Counted from the stretch's first letter, positions 1 through 7,674 are shown. The stretch: 25,562 bases of DNA from Bacteroidia bacterium (GCA_030431085.1 JAUIJW010000008.1:1-25562), one strand, 5' to 3'. Notes: generated from the letters alone by a model not told the origin. Program-made: numbers and translations.

Positions 1-205
1 ACACCACTGCCATATATCCACAGGAGCTATTGTAAATGCTGATTGTAAAATTGGGAATAATGTTTTTATTGGAAGTAATGTCACTATTAATAGAGGCCTT
101 CAGATTTGCGATCATGTTATTGTAGGCAGTGGTTCTGTTGTCACCAAGAATATTGAAAAAGCCTGTATTGTTGGTGGTGTACCGGCTAAAATTATTGGAA
201 AATGA
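1..205 (+). CDS. C-terminal fragment of a NeuD/LegH/PglD-like sugar O/N-acetyltransferase (5' end outside window)
   Basis: The reading frame is open from base 2 and stops with TGA at 203-205, giving the last 67 residues of a protein. The visible part is left-handed beta-helix sequence: hexapeptide repeats (IGNNVFIGSNV, ICDHVIVGSGSVV) ending in the usual VVTKNI...VGGVPAKIIGK cap. This is the C-terminal signature of the NeuD/PglD/LegH group, which acetylates amino-sugar precursors of sialic, legionaminic or bacillosamine-type sugars. The stop overlaps the ATG of the next gene (ATGA), so it is probably translationally coupled to the NeuB synthase. That position supports a role in nonulosonic acid synthesis, although the N-terminal nucleotide-binding half that would separate NeuD from generic hexapeptide transferases is not visible. 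Confidence 0.8.
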   Translation, partial: HHCHISTGAIVNADCKIGNNVFIGSNVTINRGLQICDHVIVGSGSVVTKNIEKACIVGGVPAKIIGK

Positions 206-1218
206 ATAAAGTGAGAATCATAGCAGAGGCAGGCGTTAATCATAACGGTGATATTGAGAAAGCCTATCAATTAATAGATGCCGCCAAAGAAGCAGGTGCA
301 GATTATGTGAAATTTCAGACCTTTAAAGCTGAAAATTTAGTTACTAAAGACGCAACTAAGGCTAAGTATCAGATTGAGAATACGAAAAATAACGACTCGC
401 AGTTTCAAATGTTGAAACAACTTGAAATTAATGAAGAAGATCATTTAAATCTCATTAATTATTGCGAAACACAAGGAATCAAATTTTTATCTACTGCTTT
501 CGATTTAGACAGTATTAATTTTTTAAAAGATAAAATAGACTTTTATAAAATACCTTCCGGTGAAATTACGAATTATCCTTATTTGGTAAAAGTAGCTAAA
601 TTGGGGTTACCTATCGTAATGAGTACGGGCATGGCTGATATAAATGAAGTGAAAGCAGCTTATCATGTACTTGTTGACAATGGTATAAATCCAAAAGAAA
701 TTACCATTTTACATTGCAATACAGAATACCCTACACCCATGGAAGATGTCAATTTAAAAGCTATGCTTCATATTCAAAGGGAAATAGGTGTTGCTGTAGG
801 GTATTCAGACCATACCTTAGGTATAGAAGTACCCATTGCAGCTGTGGCGCTTGGCGCTTCGGTTATTGAAAAGCATTTTACTTTAGATAGAAACTTACCG
901 GGTCCAGACCATAAAGCCTCTTTAGAACCCCATGAACTAAAAGCTATGGTTTCAGCTATTAGAAATATTGAAAAAGCGATAGCAGGAAGTGGTGTAAAAG
1001 CACCAAGTAAGAGCGAGCTGAAAAATAAGGCTATAGCTCGAAAAAGTATTCACCTAATAAAACCATGTAAAAAAGGTAATCTAATTGAAGAGGATAATAT
1101 GATTGCACTTCGTCCTGGTGATGGAATTACACCAATGGAATGGGAGTCTATCAAAGGAAAAAAATTAAAAGTAGATACGTTGGCATATCATAAGTTGAAA
1201 AAAAGTGATGTGTTATGA
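202..1218 (+). CDS. neuB: N-acetylneuraminate/legionaminate synthase (NeuB/LegI family)
   Basis: Condenses phosphoenolpyruvate with a six-carbon 2-acetamido sugar to give a nine-carbon nonulosonic acid in the cytoplasm. The 338-aa length is normal for the family. An N-terminal TIM barrel (about 1-260) carries the family landmarks: AEAGVNHNGD at 8-17, KFQT at 37-40, HCNTEYP at 171-177, the metal-ligand histidines in SDHT (H204) and EKH (H225), and PDHKAS at 235-240. A C-terminal SAF/antifreeze-like domain (about 278-338) has the expected sugar-binding arginine (R304 in ALRPGDG). The start overlaps the upstream stop by 4 nt and the end overlaps NeuC. Sequence alone does not settle the product; the adjacent PtmE-like gene favours legionaminic acid over Neu5Ac. 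It is one of two NeuB paralogues in the window and is the canonical one. Confidence 0.93.
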   Translation: MNKVRIIAEAGVNHNGDIEKAYQLIDAAKEAGADYVKFQTFKAENLVTKDATKAKYQIENTKNNDSQFQMLKQLEINEEDHLNLINYCETQGIKFLSTAFDLDSINFLKDKIDFYKIPSGEITNYPYLVKVAKLGLPIVMSTGMADINEVKAAYHVLVDNGINPKEITILHCNTEYPTPMEDVNLKAMLHIQREIGVAVGYSDHTLGIEVPIAAVALGASVIEKHFTLDRNLPGPDHKASLEPHELKAMVSAIRNIEKAIAGSGVKAPSKSELKNKAIARKSIHLIKPCKKGNLIEEDNMIALRPGDGITPMEWESIKGKKLKVDTLAYHKLKKSDVL

Positions 1219-2321
1219 AAATTGGTGTGCTAACAAGTTCCAGAGCGGATTATGGCATTTATCTCCCACTTTTGAATGCCCTTAAAAAGGAGCAAGACAT
1301 TTCTTTAGAAATTATTGCCTTTGGCACACACCTATCTCGCTTTCATGGATATACTGTAGATGTTATTAAAAATGATTGTTATCACACAATACATGAAATA
1401 AGTTCGCTCATTACAAATGATAATGAGGAATCTATTTCAACTGCATACGGCTTAACGGTACTTAAATTTGCAGAATTTTGGGCTAAACATAGTTACGATG
1501 TGGTGTTTTGTTTAGGAGATCGGTATGAGATGAGTGCCGCTGTTCAGGCAGGCATTCCATTTCAAGTGAATTTTGCGCATATTCATGGTGGCGAAACTAC
1601 CCTTGGAGCTATTGATAACATATACAGACATCAAATTAGTTTAGCATCCTCTTTTCATTTTGTAGCAACGGAAACTTTTAAATATAAAGTTGAGCAAATA
1701 ACAGGAACTTCCGATTGTATTTATAATGTAGGTTCATTAAGTTTGAGTGATATTCAAGTATTTAAACCAAAAGATAAAAGCAATTTCTTAAAAGAATACA
1801 ACATCCCATTTAAAGATTATGCTTTAGTTACTTTTCATCCGGAAACGGTTTCATCAAAAGACAACCTTATATATGCTCAGGAAATGAAATTGGCATTAAG
1901 AAAAATATCTAATCTTATACCGGTTATTGTTACCATGCCTAACGCAGATACCTTGGGAAGCATATATAGAGAAAAACTCATGGAGTTAAGGCATGAGCAA
2001 CCTGATGGCATCATTTTAATTGAAAACTTTGGTAAAGAAAATTATTTTAATGCCATGTATTATGCCAAAGTGCTTATTGGAAACACCTCTAGTGGTATTA
2101 TAGAAGCGGCATCTTTCAAAAAATATGTAATTAATGTAGGTGATAGACAAAAAGGAAGAGTACAGAGTAAAAATATTTTTAACGTGCCTTTCAAAAGTGA
2201 TGAAATTATTTCTAGTGTAAATGAAGCTTTGAGCCTTGGAGAGTATAATGGAGAGAATGCCTATTATAAAGAAAATGCAGCTGAAAATATCATACATGTA
2301 TTACATAAAAATTTAAAATGA
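1215..2321 (+). CDS. neuC: UDP/GDP-N-acetyl sugar 2-epimerase, hydrolysing (NeuC/LegG family)
   Basis: Releases the nucleotide and inverts C2 of a nucleotide-activated GlcNAc-type sugar, giving the ManNAc-like acceptor for NeuB/LegI. The protein has 368 aa and the GT-B-like epimerase fold. Visible motifs are SSRADYG at 8-14, GDRYEM at 101-106, AHIHGGE at 121-127, TFHPET at 206-211, GNTSSGIIEA at 289-298 and GDRQKGR at 309-315; these include the conserved acidic and histidine residues of hydrolysing epimerases. It overlaps neuB by 4 nt (ATGA) and the next gene by 4 nt, so it sits in the same operon. NeuC (UDP-GlcNAc) and LegG (4,6-diacetamido derivative) cannot be told apart by eye. The neighbouring PtmE-like guanylyltransferase argues for a LegG-type substrate. 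Confidence 0.92.
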   Translation: MKIGVLTSSRADYGIYLPLLNALKKEQDISLEIIAFGTHLSRFHGYTVDVIKNDCYHTIHEISSLITNDNEESISTAYGLTVLKFAEFWAKHSYDVVFCLGDRYEMSAAVQAGIPFQVNFAHIHGGETTLGAIDNIYRHQISLASSFHFVATETFKYKVEQITGTSDCIYNVGSLSLSDIQVFKPKDKSNFLKEYNIPFKDYALVTFHPETVSSKDNLIYAQEMKLALRKISNLIPVIVTMPNADTLGSIYREKLMELRHEQPDGIILIENFGKENYFNAMYYAKVLIGNTSSGIIEAASFKKYVINVGDRQKGRVQSKNIFNVPFKSDEIISSVNEALSLGEYNGENAYYKENAAENIIHVLHKNLK

Positions 2322-3370
2322 ACAAAACTGTCCAAAAGCATACCATCAATATAAATGCTAATGTTAGAGAGGCATTAATAAAATTGGACAAACTGGCTTC
2401 GGATGCGATTTTATTTCTAGTAGATAAAAACCATCAACTCATTGGCTCTTTAACAGACGGCGATATTAGAAGAGGTTTAATCAACGGATTAGGACTGGAA
2501 AACCCTCTTGAAGACTATATACAACCTCATCCGAAATACATCTATGAGGAAGACTACAACCAGGAGGTATTAGAAAATTTTAAAAAAGGACATTTTAAAA
2601 TTATCCCTATTTTAAATCGTCAACATCAGGTTGTTGACATCTTAAATTTCAAGTACAAAAGCACATTATTGCCTCTTGATGCCATCATTATGGCAGGCGG
2701 AAAGGGTATGCGCTTACGACCATTAACGGAAAACACGCCAAAACCTTTATTAAACGTAGGCAACAAACCCATCATAGAGTATAATATCGATAGCTTGGCT
2801 AAAGTAGGCATTAAGAACATATACATAAGCGTCAATTATTTAGGGGAACAACTCGAAGACTATTTTAAAGATGGTAAAGAAAAGCAGCTGAACATTAAGT
2901 ATGTTTGGGAAGACAAACCATTAGGTACCATAGGTTCGGTCTTAATGGTGGATAGCTTCCAACATGAAGACCTCTTGGTAATGAACAGTGATTTATTAAC
3001 CAATATTGACTTTGCTGATTTTTACAAAAGTTTTAAAGCCTCCGGTGCCGATATGGCAGTGGCTGCTACACCTTATCAAGTCAACGTGCCTTATGCGGTG
3101 TTAGAAACCAATGAAGCACAAGAAGTCTTATCCCTTAAGGAAAAACCAAAATACACCTATTACTCCAATGCCGGTATTTATCTGCTTAAAACCAGCATAC
3201 TGTCTATGATTCCAAAAGGGGAATTTTTTGACATCACGGATTTGATGGATAAAGTTTTGGAAATGGATTATAAAATTTATACCTATCCCATTAATGGTTA
3301 TTGGCTGGATATTGGAAAACATGAAGATTACCAAAAAGCTCAAGAGGATATAAAACACCTAAAATTATAA
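2318..3370 (+). CDS. ptmE: CBS-domain sugar-1-phosphate nucleotidyltransferase (PtmE-like)
   Basis: Activates a hexosamine-1-phosphate with an NTP. The Campylobacter jejuni relative PtmE makes GDP-glucosamine, the entry point of GDP-dependent legionaminic acid synthesis. Residues 1-115 are a tandem CBS pair (ALIKLDKLASDAILFLVD, then IGSLTDGDIRR at 42-52), typical of this PtmE-like class. Residues 121-350 are a NTP_transferase domain with the pyrophosphorylase signature from GGKGMRLRPLT (127-137) through PKPLL, the MNSDLL metal-binding stretch (D225) and a terminal YWLDIGKHEDY. The start overlaps neuC by 4 nt. The nucleotide (GTP, CTP or UTP) cannot be read from sequence; GDP is inferred from the PtmE architecture and context. 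GC content looks higher than in the next gene (about 42 versus 28 percent in one sampled 60-nt line of each), which suggests a mosaic history. Confidence 0.82.
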   Translation: MNKTVQKHTININANVREALIKLDKLASDAILFLVDKNHQLIGSLTDGDIRRGLINGLGLENPLEDYIQPHPKYIYEEDYNQEVLENFKKGHFKIIPILNRQHQVVDILNFKYKSTLLPLDAIIMAGGKGMRLRPLTENTPKPLLNVGNKPIIEYNIDSLAKVGIKNIYISVNYLGEQLEDYFKDGKEKQLNIKYVWEDKPLGTIGSVLMVDSFQHEDLLVMNSDLLTNIDFADFYKSFKASGADMAVAATPYQVNVPYAVLETNEAQEVLSLKEKPKYTYYSNAGIYLLKTSILSMIPKGEFFDITDLMDKVLEMDYKIYTYPINGYWLDIGKHEDYQKAQEDIKHLKL

Positions 3371-3373
3371 AAT

Positions 3374-4441
3374 ATGGTTAGTAAAACAAATAAAAATTAT
3401 TACATAGCTGAAACTGCATTTCATCATGAAGGTGATATAGAATTTTTAATTAATTTAATTAACGATGTGGTAAAACTTGATATAGACGCGATTAAATTTC
3501 ACCTACTATTTGATTTGAATGACTATATGGTATCTAATCATTCTGCTATTGATGTTTTAAATAGAATTTGTATATCCAAAAGTGAGTGGGAAAATATTTT
3601 TAACATCGTTAAAGATAGTGATAAAGAAATCATCGCTTTAACAAATGACATAGCATCTTTACAATACATTAATAAAATACAAAACAATTTTCCAATTGAG
3701 GCAATTGAAATTCATTCTACAGGCTTAAATGATTTATTTTTACTACAGGAAGCTACAAAATTCAATAAAACAGTAATTTTAGGAGTTGGCGGCTCAACCT
3801 TAGATGAAATAAAATTCGTAGTTGATTTTCTAAGAAATAATGGTAAAGAAAAAATACTATTAATGCATGGTTTTCAGAATTACCCAACTGCATATGAAGA
3901 TATAAACTTTAAAAGAATACCTTTTTTAAAAGAAGCATTTAATCTTCCTTTAGGTTACACTGATCACACAGATCCATCAGATCAAAATAATACTACTTTA
4001 AGTGTCTTGCCAGCAATGTATGGCGTTAAGGTTTTTGAAAAACACGTGACTAATGTACCTTTTGAAAAAAGAATAGATGCGCAAGCAGCTATAAGTCTAG
4101 ATCAAATGAGAGATGTTATTTCTAAAGGAGAAATGATCAGTAAATCTTTAGGTCAAGAAACTATCCTTTTTTCTGAAGCAGAACTAAATTATGGAGACAC
4201 AGGGCCAATGAAAAAGGCAATTGTAGCTAGACATGACATCAGTAAAGGTACAGTCCTTAGTTTAGAACACGTTGCTTATAAACGAACCGAAGATTCTTCA
4301 CCTATTTTGCAAAAAGATATTTATAAATTATTGGGATCTAAAGTTATTGAGCCGTTGAAAAAAGATGAGTTGATAACTTTTTCAAAAATAAAATATCAAT
4401 TCAAAAAGCAAAGTAATGAACAATTCTTTATAAAGAAATAA
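3374..4441 (+). CDS. Divergent NeuB-family synthase paralogue
   Basis: A 355-aa TIM-barrel plus SAF-domain protein of the NeuB/SpsE family. The overall layout is kept: AET at 12-14, KF at 41-42, TDHT at 196-199 with H198, EKH at 222-224, and a C-terminal SAF domain (about 283-340) retaining R304. Several substrate-site positions differ from the canonical paralogue just upstream: the KFQ glutamine is H43, the NTEYP stretch reads FQNYP (167-171), and PDH reads IDA (234-236). The metal histidines survive, so it may still be an enzyme, perhaps with a different acceptor sugar or product, or it may have a regulatory or partner role. It is followed 3 nt later by an SpsF-like gene, the same pairing as SpsE-SpsF of Bacillus. 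It is AT-rich compared with the preceding gene. Confidence 0.85.
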   Translation: MVSKTNKNYYIAETAFHHEGDIEFLINLINDVVKLDIDAIKFHLLFDLNDYMVSNHSAIDVLNRICISKSEWENIFNIVKDSDKEIIALTNDIASLQYINKIQNNFPIEAIEIHSTGLNDLFLLQEATKFNKTVILGVGGSTLDEIKFVVDFLRNNGKEKILLMHGFQNYPTAYEDINFKRIPFLKEAFNLPLGYTDHTDPSDQNNTTLSVLPAMYGVKVFEKHVTNVPFEKRIDAQAAISLDQMRDVISKGEMISKSLGQETILFSEAELNYGDTGPMKKAIVARHDISKGTVLSLEHVAYKRTEDSSPILQKDIYKLLGSKVIEPLKKDELITFSKIKYQFKKQSNEQFFIKK

Positions 4442-4444
4442 ATA

Positions 4445-5248
4445 ATGAAAATAGGTTTTTTAATTACGGCAAGATTAAAATCCACCCGATTACCTCAAAA
4501 GTTATTGTTGGATTTAAATGGAAAAACTGTTTTAGAAAGAGTTATTGAACGTTGTGAAAAAGTTTCAGATATAGATGAAATTGTGGTTTGTACGTCTACT
4601 AATCCACAAGACAAACCGATAACCGATATTGCCATTAAAAATAATGTGCATTATTATTTAGGAAGCGAAGCTGATGTTTTGCAGCGCTTAAGTGATGCAG
4701 CTAAATTTTTTAGTTTAGACTACATTATAAATATCACAGGCGAAAACCCGCTTTTTTCAATGTATCATGCTAATCTTGTCCTTAATCAGGCTAAAAAAGA
4801 GAAAAATGACTTTATCTATATTGATGGTTTGCCTATTGGATGTGCCGTATACGGAATAAGACCTGAAGCGTTAAGGACGGTATGTGAAATTAAAAAAGAG
4901 GTAGACACAGAAATTTGGGGACCACTAATCAATCAGCCTGATATTTTTGATGTTAAAAAACTTGAGGTTATAGAAAGCATAAAAGAACCACAACTAAGAA
5001 TAACAACAGACTATATTGAAGATTATCAATTTATTCTTTCTCTCTTTAATAAATTTCCAAAAAATCATACGCCAGATTATATTGAAATTTATGATTTATT
5101 AAAAAAGGAACCTGATTTGAAGAAAATAAATGGATTTAGAAAACAAGCTCAATTAAACTCCTCTATAATTGAAAACATTAATAATTACTACCTAAAGAAT
5201 AAAACTCAAATTTTAGCTGTTAAATCAAAACACTATAAAAATGATTAA
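4445..5248 (+). CDS. SpsF-type cytidylyltransferase (putative CMP-nonulosonate synthetase)
   Basis: 267 aa, of the CMP-sugar synthetase-like nucleotidyltransferase superfamily. The N-terminal ITARLKSTRLPQKLL (7-21) is the nucleotide-binding signature of CMP-Kdo/CMP-Neu5Ac synthetases in the SpsF variant. This is followed by LNGKTVLERVIERC, IVVCTSTNP and NITGENPLF, the last in place of the usual GD-P loop. No separate canonical NeuA/LegF/PseF gene is visible in the window, so this is the best candidate for activating the nonulosonic acid with CTP. It lies 3 nt after the second NeuB paralogue and overlaps the YhcH gene by 8 nt, so the three are likely co-translated. Substrate is inferred; SpsF proteins have few characterised members. 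Confidence 0.8.
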   Translation: MKIGFLITARLKSTRLPQKLLLDLNGKTVLERVIERCEKVSDIDEIVVCTSTNPQDKPITDIAIKNNVHYYLGSEADVLQRLSDAAKFFSLDYIINITGENPLFSMYHANLVLNQAKKEKNDFIYIDGLPIGCAVYGIRPEALRTVCEIKKEVDTEIWGPLINQPDIFDVKKLEVIESIKEPQLRITTDYIEDYQFILSLFNKFPKNHTPDYIEIYDLLKKEPDLKKINGFRKQAQLNSSIIENINNYYLKNKTQILAVKSKHYKND

Positions 5249-5675
5249 AGACCAATTTGATAATTTGGATAAATATCAATTCAGCAAAAATATAGTTTCT
5301 TTTCTTGATGAAATTAAGCATACAAAAGAAATTAGTGAGCTAGACTTGCCCTTTAAAGCGATCCCTTTAAATTACAATACAAAAGAATTTGACCTAACTA
5401 AATTTGAAAATCATCAAAAATATATAGATATACATTACATAATTAAAGGTAAGGAATTGATTGGTATTACTAAGATCGATAAGCTAAAACCAAATGTGGA
5501 TTACGATGAAGAGATTGATTACCAACTTTTCGATGGAAAAACTATAGAAGATACCATTGTACTAAGTGAAGGTGAATTTTTGCTTTTATTTCCACACGAA
5601 CCTCACGTGACCGGTGGTATGGTAAATAATCAAGTTTCTGCGGTAGAGAAAATTGTTTTTAAAGTGCCTTTATAG
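5241..5675 (+). CDS. YhcH/YjgK/YiaL family protein (NanQ-like sugar anomerase)
   Basis: 144 aa, a single cupin-like beta-barrel domain of the YhcH/EbgC (DUF386) family. Family landmarks are FENHQKYIDIHYIIKG at 55-70 (E56, H58, D63, H65), LSEGEFLLLFPHEPH at 108-122 (H119, E120, H122) and the closing EKIVFKVPL, with metal-binding His/Glu positions intact. The E. coli relative NanQ (YhcH) is reported to speed anomerisation of sialic acid. In this biosynthetic context, directly after an SpsF-like cytidylyltransferase with an 8-nt overlap, it may supply the beta-anomer used for CMP activation; that is inference. The protein is soluble, with no signal peptide. It ends the nonulosonic acid block; about 40 nt separate it from the next likely start. 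Confidence 0.85.
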   Translation: MIKDQFDNLDKYQFSKNIVSFLDEIKHTKEISELDLPFKAIPLNYNTKEFDLTKFENHQKYIDIHYIIKGKELIGITKIDKLKPNVDYDEEIDYQLFDGKTIEDTIVLSEGEFLLLFPHEPHVTGGMVNNQVSAVEKIVFKVPL

Positions 5676-5716
5676 GCACTAAGGTGATTTTAGACAAAAA
5701 AAAAGAATCTCTTATA

Positions 5717-6262
5717 ATGTACAACAAATACTATACAAGGAAATTTATTAGTAAAGAGTTTGGTATGTTCTTTCCGAGAATGTCTTACATGGGTAAAATT
5801 CCATTGGTGAAATTCATATTTTCATTACTGTATCCAAAATATGGTGTTATATATTTCCATAGAAAAAACAGAAGACTTTTTTCAAAAAACAATCCATTTA
5901 ATAGATTCTATTTTTTAATGAACCATTATAGAAACTCTATAGAGATTAACCCAACAGCATCGTTAGGAGAGGGTGTTAAAATTCCTCATCCTTATGCTGT
6001 TGTAATTGGCGGTAGTACTATAATAGAAGACAATTGTATAATAATGTCTTGTGTCACTTTTGGATCTAATAGTGCCAAATATAAAGATGGTTATCCAAAA
6101 CTAATGACATCTTGCTATGTAGGTACAGGGGCAAAAATTATTGGAGAATTAGAAATAGGTAGTAAATCTATTATAGGTGCAAATTGTGTTGTAACCAAGA
6201 GTTTCGATTCCAATAGTACCATAATTGGTGTTCCAGGGAAACTAGCAAAAAAGCATGTATAG
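5717..6262 (+). CDS. Serine-acetyltransferase-like hexapeptide acetyltransferase
   Basis: About 181 aa from the ATG at 5717. An in-frame GTG at 5684 would add 11 mostly charged residues and looks less likely. The C-terminal half is a left-handed beta-helix of the LbH_SAT type: IPHPYAVVIGGS with the catalytic-type histidine, then IIEDNCIIMSCVTFGS, YVGTGAKIIGELEIGSKSIIGANCVVTK and the VGVPGKLAKKHV cap. The short N-terminal part (about 1-70) is basic and aromatic and is not the long CysE helical domain. Such proteins in polysaccharide loci usually O-acetylate a sugar or a glycan intermediate rather than make O-acetylserine. The 3' end overlaps the next gene by 8 nt. Confidence 0.8.
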   Translation: MYNKYYTRKFISKEFGMFFPRMSYMGKIPLVKFIFSLLYPKYGVIYFHRKNRRLFSKNNPFNRFYFLMNHYRNSIEINPTASLGEGVKIPHPYAVVIGGSTIIEDNCIIMSCVTFGSNSAKYKDGYPKLMTSCYVGTGAKIIGELEIGSKSIIGANCVVTKSFDSNSTIIGVPGKLAKKHV

Positions 6263-7661
6263 GAGCACAATTATTTTTGTTAATATGGGCAGATGGTATC
6301 TTTACCATAAAGTTGCCGAAAACCTAAATCAAAGAGGGTGGAATGTGGAAGCGATAACCTATGGTTATCAATTAAAAAAGCATTGTGAAGCACTTAATCT
6401 ATATACCAAGGTTTATGACCTTAGTCTAGAAATACATAACAAAGAAAAGTCAATAACGGAGGTAAAACATTTGTTCAAGGATATATCAATAAATGAAATT
6501 GTAAAATCTGATAGATTTTTTAATACAAAACGAAAAATTGGAGGAATAAGCACAGATAGTTTTTACACTCAAATAATTGAAGCAATTGATGATAAAATAA
6601 GCAGAAAAGATGTAATGGGTATTTTCTATGAGCCTTCTTCAGCAATATCGCTTTTTTGTGGTGAGATAAGTAAATATTATAACAAAATTGCTGTTTACCC
6701 ACAATGGGGAAGAACCAATTTAGGAATGTCAATATCCAACGGATATAATGGAGCTTTTAAAGACATTACCAATAATTTTAACCAGATTGAACTTAACGGC
6801 CTTTCTAGTAAAGAACTAGAAAAAATAGATACTTTTAAAGAGGGTGTATTATCAGAGACGCTTAGATTAAAATTAGAGTCGAATGTAGTTAAAAGACCTT
6901 TAGTTAAAAGAATTGCTTTAAAGTTAAAAAATTCTTTAATAGCCTATACAGAACAATTTAAAACCAAGTATCCAATAAAGGGAAAAAAGAATAAAATTCT
7001 CGGTTTTTACGACGGTATTGTACGCTCATATAGAAAAAGGACAAATAAAAAATACTTCAGATTAACGATACCAAATAAGAATATTATCTTTTTTCCACTT
7101 CACTACGATCCTGACCTAAGTAGTTTATTATACAGTAGAAATAATTCTAACCAAATAGAAGTAATACGCAAATTGTCTTTAAATATACCAGACGGTTATA
7201 CCTTAGTGGTCAAAGAACATCCAGGAATGAGACTTAACCGAAGTAAGAATTTTTATAAGGCCATTATTAATAATTACAATGTTCTATTGGTAGATAATCT
7301 AGTAACCTCTCGGCAATTAATTGAGTCTTGTGATGCTGTTATTACCTTGTCAGGTACTGTTGGTTTTGAAAGTGTATTCTATGGCAAAAAAGCTATTGTA
7401 TTGGCAGATGATTATTATGATATCCCTGAACTCTTTGATAGGGTCACAGATTATCGAAAAATAAAAGAAATAATTGAAAAAAATGTATTAGACAATAATA
7501 TAGAAAATACAAACATTGATAAGTTTGCACTGGCATATTTAAGAAGCGTCACTTATGTAAAGCAATATAGAGGTACAATTTCTTATGAAAATGTTACTTT
7601 ATCAGTTGTAGATCCAATTGCAGATTATGTTGAAGGCCAATTAAAAGAAGATAAAACTTAA
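6255..7661 (+). CDS. Capsule-synthesis-type glycosyltransferase (KpsC/KpsS-like, Kdo/nonulosonate transferase candidate)
   Basis: 468 aa, soluble. The C-terminal half (about 275-440) matches the Capsule_synth pattern: NIIFFPLHYDPDL, then IPDGYTLVVKEHPGM, then ITLSGTVGFESVFYGKKAIVL. The VKEHP and SGTVGFE elements are typical of the retaining beta-Kdo transferase fold found in KpsC/KpsS and in many surface-polysaccharide proteins. The N-terminal half (VNMGRWYLYHKVAENLNQRGW) looks like a Rossmann-type acceptor domain. It follows the nonulosonic acid and acetyltransferase genes, overlapping the latter by 8 nt. I infer it may transfer the CMP-activated nonulosonic acid to the growing repeat unit, but it could also use another donor. 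A lipid-linked starter role like that of KpsC/S is less likely, because a Wzx/Wzy system is present. Confidence 0.65.
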   Translation: MYRSTIIFVNMGRWYLYHKVAENLNQRGWNVEAITYGYQLKKHCEALNLYTKVYDLSLEIHNKEKSITEVKHLFKDISINEIVKSDRFFNTKRKIGGISTDSFYTQIIEAIDDKISRKDVMGIFYEPSSAISLFCGEISKYYNKIAVYPQWGRTNLGMSISNGYNGAFKDITNNFNQIELNGLSSKELEKIDTFKEGVLSETLRLKLESNVVKRPLVKRIALKLKNSLIAYTEQFKTKYPIKGKKNKILGFYDGIVRSYRKRTNKKYFRLTIPNKNIIFFPLHYDPDLSSLLYSRNNSNQIEVIRKLSLNIPDGYTLVVKEHPGMRLNRSKNFYKAIINNYNVLLVDNLVTSRQLIESCDAVITLSGTVGFESVFYGKKAIVLADDYYDIPELFDRVTDYRKIKEIIEKNVLDNNIENTNIDKFALAYLRSVTYVKQYRGTISYENVTLSVVDPIADYVEGQLKEDKT

Positions 7662-7674
7662 AATTTACTGTTTA

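Noticed and set aside
2016..2297. 93-aa minus-strand frame
   Set aside because: Lies wholly inside neuC in antisense, low-complexity Phe/Ile composition, no recognisable domain; a shadow frame.
5684..5716. GTG start 11 codons upstream for the acetyltransferase
   Set aside because: The added residues are charged and not part of the fold; the ATG at 5717 gives a normal start. Kept only as an alternative.
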